Shown here one piece after another: positions 39,372-44,315 of a stretch of 44,315 bases of DNA. The DNA is taken from the NCBI GenBank assembly GCA_017961625.1, contig JAGCWY010000012.1:1-44315 (forward strand). The letters are read 5' to 3'. Made by a program: the position numbers and the translations under genes. The first letter of the stretch is position 1. Each line of letters starts with the position of its first letter. This DNA is from Ruminococcus sp. GTDB taxonomy: Bacteria > Bacillota > Clostridia > Oscillospirales > Ruminococcaceae. The notes below the pieces were generated by a model. The model saw nothing but the letters and a program-made list of their open reading frames with translations. It was not told the DNA's origin and did not search any database.

Positions 39372-41822
39372 TTATACGCCCACATCGCCGTTTATATCGG
39401 CGTACAGGGCTATGTTTTTCATCTCTTTAAGCTTCGACGCACCTATGAGCACCCCACTTATGAAGCCTCTCATCTCGGCGTTGTTCTTGCATTTCATTAT
39501 TATCCTGTAGCGGTACTTACCGTTCATTCTGCCATAGGAGCAACGCACAGGCCCCAGCACCCTCACGGGAGTTTTCGGCTTGAGATCCCTGAGATTTCCG
39601 TTCATGAGACTCAGCACAGCCTCAGCGCCGAGTCTTGCAGATATGTCCTCATTTCCTGAAAAGCAGAATATGCACATATCACACAGCGGCGGGAATATCA
39701 TTGCACGGCGTATGGCTATCTCCTCATTGTAGAAGCCCCTGTAGTCCTGAGCCGCTGCAAGATTCATAATGTAGTGCTCAGGGATAAAGGTCTGGAGTAT
39801 GGCGCGTCCGCTGCGCTCACCGCGTCCTCCCCGTCCCACCACCTGAGTGATAAGTGAGAAGGTCCGCTCATAACTGCGGAAATCCCCTGCATACAGCGAT
39901 TTATCCACGGAAAGGACTCCCACCAGCGTAACGTTAGGAAAATCAAGTCCCTTTCCTATCATCTGAGTGCCTATCATTATATCGTATCTGCCCTCTCGGA
40001 AATCCGTGAAGCTCTTCTCGTAGGAATAACGGGAAAAAGTTGTATCTGCGTCCATACGGAGAATCCGCGCCTCCGGAAAGAAGGTGGAAAGTTCCTCCTC
40101 CAGTTTCTGCGTACCGAAGCCCATATTCTTCAGGCGCTTCGAGCCACAGGACGGGCAGGTATCAACAGGCTCGCTAACGTAACCACAGTAATGACACATC
40201 AACTTGTTGTTCTTCTTGTGGTATGTCAGAGGCACAGAACAGTTGGGGCAGTACACAGGCTGATAGCAGTCGCAGCAGCTAATTATGGTATGATAACCGC
40301 GCCTGTTCAGCAGAAGTATAGACTGCTCCCCATTTTTCAGGTTGGCGCTTATCTCCTCAGCCAGTTTGCGGCTGAATTCAGTGCGATTGCCTGTCTCTCG
40401 CTCAAGGTTCATATCTATGATACTTACCTCCGGGAGTGGTGCATTCTGATACCTTTCCTTCATTTCGAGAAGTCTGTAAGCTCCCCTTTCGGCAAGATAA
40501 TAGCTCTCGATAGAAGGTGTTGCCGAAGCCAGCAACAGTGACGCACCGTGATGCGCACAGCGCTGCTTTGCGATATCGTGTGTATGATACCGTGGCGAGC
40601 TATCCGACTTGTAGGAGCGCTCGCCCTCCTCATCTATAATGATGAGTCCTATATTACTGAGAGGTGCAAAAACAGCACTCCTCGTACCTATTACGATATC
40701 CGCGTCGCCCCGTTTTATTCTCTTGTATTCGTCAAGTCTTTGTCCGAGAGAGAGACCGCTGTGTATAACAGCCACTCTTTCGCCAAAAAGCGAACGAAAG
40801 CGCTTTAGGGTCTGGGGAGTAAGACCTATTTCCGGTATGAGCAGCATCGCCTGTCTGCCCATTTTCACTGTATCGTCTATAAGCTTCTCAAATACGGAAG
40901 TCTTGCCGCTGCCGGTAACGCCGTGAAGCAGAAATACCGCCGGTTTTCTTTCGTTCAGCTGTGCGAGGACGGTGTCTCTTGCGTTCTGCTGCTCAGCCGA
41001 AAGAACTATATCCTCAGGGCTTCTATCCTCGCCGTCTTCTCCCTCGACTTTCCTGAGCACCTCCGCCTCATACTCCTCAGCCGCACCGTTTGCACAAAGT
41101 CGCTTGATGACAGATTCGGTGATTCCGCACATATAGGCGGCTTCACGCACAGATGCCGCACCGTATTCCTCAAGGAAATCCGCCGCTTTCTTCTGCTTGG
41201 GAGTAAGGTCGAAGCTCTCGGGAGAGCTTAAATACTTATCTGAAAGACGGACCATTCTCACAGCTGCGTCGCCTACCGTCTGCCTGAAGACGTTGTCCGA
41301 TTCAAGGGCACCTGCGTCGCAGAGCTCGTCTGAGAGCCGCCTTCCGTTTTCTATGATATGCTCCTCAATAATCCTATTCAGCTCTCTGCTGTCAGCAGTA
41401 CATGAAAGTGTTTGCAGTAGCTCCGCTGCCGCAGGGCTGATAGAAGCAGTATCCGTGAAATTCTTAACAATCCTGAATGTTTCTTTTGCACTTACACTCA
41501 TTGCAGGCGGAAGCATACACTTCACCGCGTCGAAGTATGTGCAGAAGGTGTTCTCGCGCAGATAAAAGGCAAGTCTCAGAAGCTCACCGGATATGACTGG
41601 CTCCTCGTCCACAAGTGACACAAGGGATTTAAGTCCGCCGGCGCTTCCATCCGTAAGCTTCATAACAACGCCTATCCTGCGCGTGTTGCCCTTTCCGAAA
41701 GGGACCAGCACCCGACAGCCGCAGGCAATTTTTGCCGCAAGTCTCCCGGGAACAGAATAGCTGAACAGCATATCAAAGGAATAGGCTGTTCCGCTGACTG
41801 CGGTCTCCGCGATAAGGGGCAT
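39372..41822 (-). CDS. priA: Primosomal replication helicase PriA
   Basis: The 816-residue superfamily-2 helicase restarts stalled replication forks. It has the N-terminal DNA-binding domain (about 1-190), Walker A in LLHGVTGSGKTSVF, motif II written as IIDEEGERSYKS, LLLASATPS, a zinc-binding insertion with eight Cys (CCDCYQPVYCPNC ... CHYC ... CPSC), and motifs QMIGKGLDFPNV and QVVGRGGRGERSG. The usual His of motif II (DEEH) is Gly here. The ATG overlaps the rpoZ stop (TAATG). In B. subtilis coaBC lies between rpoZ and priA; it is absent. Confidence 0.96.
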   Translation of the reverse strand: MPLIAETAVSGTAYSFDMLFSYSVPGRLAAKIACGCRVLVPFGKGNTRRIGVVMKLTDGSAGGLKSLVSLVDEEPVISGELLRLAFYLRENTFCTYFDAVKCMLPPAMSVSAKETFRIVKNFTDTASISPAAAELLQTLSCTADSRELNRIIEEHIIENGRRLSDELCDAGALESDNVFRQTVGDAAVRMVRLSDKYLSSPESFDLTPKQKKAADFLEEYGAASVREAAYMCGITESVIKRLCANGAAEEYEAEVLRKVEGEDGEDRSPEDIVLSAEQQNARDTVLAQLNERKPAVFLLHGVTGSGKTSVFEKLIDDTVKMGRQAMLLIPEIGLTPQTLKRFRSLFGERVAVIHSGLSLGQRLDEYKRIKRGDADIVIGTRSAVFAPLSNIGLIIIDEEGERSYKSDSSPRYHTHDIAKQRCAHHGASLLLASATPSIESYYLAERGAYRLLEMKERYQNAPLPEVSIIDMNLERETGNRTEFSRKLAEEISANLKNGEQSILLLNRRGYHTIISCCDCYQPVYCPNCSVPLTYHKKNNKLMCHYCGYVSEPVDTCPSCGSKRLKNMGFGTQKLEEELSTFFPEARILRMDADTTFSRYSYEKSFTDFREGRYDIMIGTQMIGKGLDFPNVTLVGVLSVDKSLYAGDFRSYERTFSLITQVVGRGGRGERSGRAILQTFIPEHYIMNLAAAQDYRGFYNEEIAIRRAMIFPPLCDMCIFCFSGNEDISARLGAEAVLSLMNGNLRDLKPKTPVRVLGPVRCSYGRMNGKYRYRIIMKCKNNAEMRGFISGVLIGASKLKEMKNIALYADINGDVGV

Positions 41823-42031
41823 TATTCGTTGTTCTGCGGAGCAGAGCTGACTATCTTGCACTTACCGCTGGCAAGCTCCTCAACAGCAGTCTTTACAGGC
41901 TTCTCTTCGAGAGTCTCGCCCTTGTCATAAAGCTCCTCCGAAATCTGTCTTGCTCTCTTCGCAACAGCGATAACGAGTGAATAACAGCTCTCGTTCTTTG
42001 TGATAATCTGATTTACTGCGGGTCTAAGCAT
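41822..42031 (-). CDS. rpoZ: RNA polymerase omega subunit
   Basis: The 69-residue protein starts MLRPAVNQII and contains the omega signature YSLVIAVAKRARQI, followed by KPVKTAVEELASGKCKI. Omega assists folding and assembly of the beta-prime subunit. It overlaps gmk by 8 nt and priA by one base, and the gmk-rpoZ pairing is conserved in Firmicutes. Confidence 0.94.
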   Translation of the reverse strand: MLRPAVNQIITKNESCYSLVIAVAKRARQISEELYDKGETLEEKPVKTAVEELASGKCKIVSSAPQNNE

Positions 42032-42629
42032 TTTTCAACACCTCTTCTATAATATCTCCCGAGTAGTCCACTTTAAGCTGTTCTCCGCGTATCACAGCAA
42101 AGAAATCACTTATTGCGTCCTCAAGGGCGTCATTGACTATAACATAATCGTATTTCTCAGCCTGCGATATCTCCCACGCAGCCTTGGAAACACGTTCTTC
42201 TATTACCTCGTCGGCCTCAGTGCCGCGCTTTTTCAGTCTGCGGCGAAGCTCTCCTATCGAAGGCGGAACTATAAATATGAACACAGCGTCGGGACGCTTT
42301 TCACGTATCTTCATAGCGCCCTGAGGCTCTATTTCAAGTATAACGTTAAGTCCCTGTTCCAGTCTGCCATCCACCTCACTGGCAAGTGTACCATAAAGGT
42401 TCTGGCAGTACTCAGCGTGTTCGATGAACTTACCGTCAGCAACGCGTTGCTCAAAGTCCTCACGAGTGAGAAAGTGGTAATTCACGCCATCCTTCTCTCC
42501 TTCACGTGGAGCTCTTGTAGTAGCGGATACCGACACAGCAAAGCGCTCGTCCTTCAGTATCTCCTCCAGCATTGTGCCCTTTCCGCAGCCTGATGGTGCG
42601 GAAAAAACTATCAGTCTGCCCTTATTCAT
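42024..42629 (-). CDS. gmk: Guanylate kinase
   Basis: The 201-residue enzyme phosphorylates GMP to GDP. The P-loop is FSAPSGCGKGTML (about 9-21), with SVSATTRAPREGEKDGVNYHFL for GMP binding, and IFIVPPSIGELRRRLKKRGTE for the lid. It overlaps remA and rpoZ by 8 nt each, indicating translational coupling along the chain. Confidence 0.97.
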   Translation of the reverse strand: MNKGRLIVFSAPSGCGKGTMLEEILKDERFAVSVSATTRAPREGEKDGVNYHFLTREDFEQRVADGKFIEHAEYCQNLYGTLASEVDGRLEQGLNVILEIEPQGAMKIREKRPDAVFIFIVPPSIGELRRRLKKRGTEADEVIEERVSKAAWEISQAEKYDYVIVNDALEDAISDFFAVIRGEQLKVDYSGDIIEEVLKNA

Positions 42630-42879
42630 TTTCTTCCGAACCTCCCGAACCGTTTATTCTTGCAGCAAGAGTTTCAGTGATAAGGGACGAAAGTATTATA
42701 TGACCGCTGTCCATTACCAGAACTGCTCTTGTTTTTCTTCCGTAAGTAGCGTCTATAGCTCTACCGTCATCGCGGGCTTCCTGTACAAGTCTCTTTATAG
42801 GAGCTGACTCAGGGCTCACTATAGTCACTATTCTCTCGGCAGAGACCATATTTCCGTAACCTATATTTATCAGCTTCAT
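42622..42879 (-). CDS. remA: RemA-family extracellular matrix regulator (DUF370)
   Basis: The 85-residue protein starts MKLINIGYGNMVSAERIV and contains IVSPESAPIKRLVQEARD and DATYGRKTRAVLVMDSGH, almost the family consensus. In B. subtilis RemA (YlzA) is a DNA-binding activator of biofilm matrix and osmoprotection genes that forms rings. The ATG at 42879 gives the canonical N-terminus; a longer frame inside yicC is rejected. It sits between yicC and gmk as in Bacillus. Confidence 0.94.
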   Translation of the reverse strand: MKLINIGYGNMVSAERIVTIVSPESAPIKRLVQEARDDGRAIDATYGRKTRAVLVMDSGHIILSSLITETLAARINGSGGSEENE

Positions 42880-42883
42880 GGCA

Positions 42884-43762
42884 TTACTCGATATTCTGTA
42901 TCTGCTCGCGGATCTTCTCAATCTCAGCCTTCATGTCCACAACGACCTTTGTGACGTTGAGATCCTGAGCTTTTGAGCCGATAGTATTGACCTCACGATT
43001 CATTTCCTGCACTATGAAATCAAGCTTTCTGCCCACTGCGTCATCGCCTGCCAGCATATTCTCAAGCTGTGATATATGACTTCTCAGGCGTACAGTTTCC
43101 TCATCAACAGCGATCTTCTCCGCGAATATCGCAGCCTCGGTGAGTACTCTCTGCTCGTCTATATCCCTGCCTTCAAGGACCTCGGTGAGCTTCTTGTACA
43201 GCCTGTTCCTGTAATTCTCCACTGTCTTCGGCGAGAGCTCCTCCACTTTTGCAACCATAGCAAGTATGCCCTCAGCCTTGTCGGTTATATCAGCCTTTAA
43301 ACGTTCGCCCTCAATCTGACGCATTTCGACAAATTTCCCAATAGCCTCTTGTGCAACCCTAGAGACGTCTTCCCAGACCTGTTCCTCGTCATCGGGAGTT
43401 TTCTGTATATTGAAGATATCCGGGAGCTTCATCAGCTTTGAAAGTGTGATGTCGTCATCTACTCCGAGGTCCGCTGCAATGCCTCTAAGGGCGTTCACAT
43501 ATCCCTCTGCAGCACCCTTATTTACAGCAATCTCAGTATCCTTTCCCTCGATGTTGTTGATAGTGACGGCTATCTCAACCTTTCCCCTGGATATGCCTGC
43601 CTTCAGCAGTGCTTTGAGCTTTTCGTCGATATAGCTGTATGTTCTCGGAACTCTTGATGAGTACTCATAATATCTATGGTTAACGGAGCGTATCTCAACA
43701 AGGATATCTCTTCCGTTCAATATCTGCTGGGCTCTTCCATAGCCTGTCATACTTCTTAGCAC
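42884..43762 (-). CDS. yicC: YicC/YloC-family endoribonuclease-like protein
   Basis: The 292-residue protein begins (GTG read as Met)-LRSMTGYGRAQ, the family hallmark. It continues with EIRSVNHRYYEYSSRVPR and, in the C-terminal half (DUF1732), GRKLDFIVQEMNREVNTIGSKAQD. YicC proteins are stress-related RNases acting on RNA. I chose GTG 43762, because it restores the usual start; an ATG four codons later (43750) is the alternative. It is the first gene after the TTGCAT promoter and opens the long operon to spoVM. Confidence 0.9.
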   Translation of the reverse strand: MLRSMTGYGRAQQILNGRDILVEIRSVNHRYYEYSSRVPRTYSYIDEKLKALLKAGISRGKVEIAVTINNIEGKDTEIAVNKGAAEGYVNALRGIAADLGVDDDITLSKLMKLPDIFNIQKTPDDEEQVWEDVSRVAQEAIGKFVEMRQIEGERLKADITDKAEGILAMVAKVEELSPKTVENYRNRLYKKLTEVLEGRDIDEQRVLTEAAIFAEKIAVDEETVRLRSHISQLENMLAGDDAVGRKLDFIVQEMNREVNTIGSKAQDLNVTKVVVDMKAEIEKIREQIQNIE

Positions 43763-43827
43763 CTTATCGCCTGCTTTCCTCTTACTTAAATTAAATGTAT
43801 TTTTTCGCATAAAAATGCTATTATAAT

Positions 43828-43856
43828 ATTATAACATCTTATGTGCAAAAATGCAA
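43828..43856 (-). promoter_or_regulatory. Promoter of the yicC-to-spoVM operon
   Basis: On the minus strand TTGCAT (43851-43856) and TATAAT (43828-43833) are 17 bases apart. A second TATAAT lies 8 bases further on (43820-43825). The leader is about 60 nt to the GTG start of yicC. Confidence 0.85.
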
Positions 43857-43900
43857 GCATTTTCTGAAAATATCGGGGCAGCTTCACTGCTCCAGAGTAC

Positions 43901-43932
43901 AAAAAAGCTGCACGGCTTAGCCGCGCAGCTTT
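43901..43932 (-). terminator. Terminator of the dockerin protein gene at the right edge
   Basis: AAGCTGCGCGGCT and AGCCGTGCAGCTT form a long stem (one G-T pair) followed by six Ts on the minus strand. It also separates this gene from the yicC operon. Confidence 0.92.
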
Positions 43933-43953
43933 AATAGTATTATTTACCACTAA

Positions 43954-44315
43954 TTACTTAGTAGGATCAAGAGATGAGATCTTGTGGAGGAGGAACTCCT
44001 GGATGCGGAGAGCATCGTTAGCAGTAATTCCTGCACTGCTTGTATCTACATCTGCATTAGCCTGACCCTGAGCTGTGATAGCCTTAGCATCTGTACCGCC
44101 GAGACCATACTTGTTCGGGTTAGCAAGCGACTGCATGATAAGAACAGCATCTGACATATCTACATCGCCGTCGCAGTTAGAGTCGCCCCACTTAGTAACA
44201 GAAGCAGAAGTACCGCCGTCAGTTGTGGTTGAAGTAGTTGTTGTGTCCTTAGTTGTAGTCGAAGTTGTAGTTGTGTCCTTAGTTGTGGTTGTAGTTGTTG
44301 TAGTTGTAGTAGTAG
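43954..44315 (-). CDS. C-terminal end of a secreted dockerin protein (runs off right edge)
   Basis: The visible 119 codons encode a low-complexity Thr-rich linker made of repeated KDTTTTSTTT-like units at the upstream side. A type I dockerin follows: first repeat DSNCDGDVDMSDAVLIMQSL, a spacer with NPNKYGLGGTDAKAITAQG, second repeat ADVDTSSAGITANDALRIQE. The layout is typical of ruminococcal cellulosomal or surface proteins, where the dockerin binds a cohesin on a scaffold. The catalytic or binding part lies outside the window. The stop is TAA at 43954, followed by a strong terminator. Confidence 0.9.
   Translation of the reverse strand, partial: TTTTTTTTTTTKDTTTTSTTTKDTTTTSTTTDGGTSASVTKWGDSNCDGDVDMSDAVLIMQSLANPNKYGLGGTDAKAITAQGQANADVDTSSAGITANDALRIQEFLLHKISSLDPTK

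Noticed and set aside
44220..44315. Short tandem repeats at the right edge as a CRISPR or minisatellite
   Set aside because: They are in-frame Thr codons of the dockerin protein's linker and continue into the dockerin domain.

Overview
The window looks like a chromosomal segment of a Ruminococcus-like clostridium (Firmicutes, Oscillospiraceae). This is inferred from three things. Secreted proteins carry type I dockerin repeats and Thr-rich linkers. The gene order closely follows the Bacillus/Clostridium core clusters. A spoVM-like microgene is present. Genes are tightly packed, often overlap by 1 to 14 nt, and several use TTG or GTG starts. I saw no tRNA, rRNA, CRISPR array, prophage or intact insertion sequence.

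Left edge (1-2612): the 5' part of rplJ (minus strand) with a consensus promoter and an L10-type leader, then a two-gene split transketolase operon with its own promoter and terminator.

Second region (2651-23515, all minus strand): an almost unbroken co-directional run of about 20.8 kb. It starts at a promoter upstream of miaB. Order: miaB, lipoprotein, YlbF/RicA-like, a broken membrane gene, a membrane protein, mutS, an unknown gene, mutL, a frameshifted membrane gene, miaA, hfq, a HlyD-like adaptor, yggS/ylmE, sepF, ylmH, divIVA, ileS, lspA, rluD, a HAD phosphatase and a small membrane protein. It joins the miaB-ricA-mutSL, miaA-hfq and ylm-divIVA-ileS-lspA clusters. It therefore combines tRNA modification, mismatch repair, division/polar growth and translation.

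Middle (23585-29780, plus strand): a ComEC-like metallo-beta-lactamase lipoprotein, purA, two tandem secreted transglutaminase-like dockerin proteins (one without its catalytic Cys), and an unrecognised four-TM protein with a disordered N-terminal tail of repeated GVSAP(V/I)LDD motifs. This is the accessory part of the window.

Right (29861-43856, minus strand): a second long operon from yicC to spoVM: yicC, remA, gmk, rpoZ, priA, def, fmt, a YugP-type peptidase, rsmB, rlmN, prpC, prkC, rsgA, thiN, spoVM. It matches the B. subtilis yloC-to-spoVM order but lacks coaBC and rpe. At the right edge is the 3' part of a dockerin protein gene.

Main points for a second look: the 27-codon spoVM-like gene with its Shine-Dalgarno inside a hairpin; two AT-rich accessory membrane genes with single-base homopolymer frameshifts (one with three lesions); the repeat-tailed membrane protein; the active/inactive transglutaminase pair; and a recurrent TTGCATT -35 element in four strong promoters.
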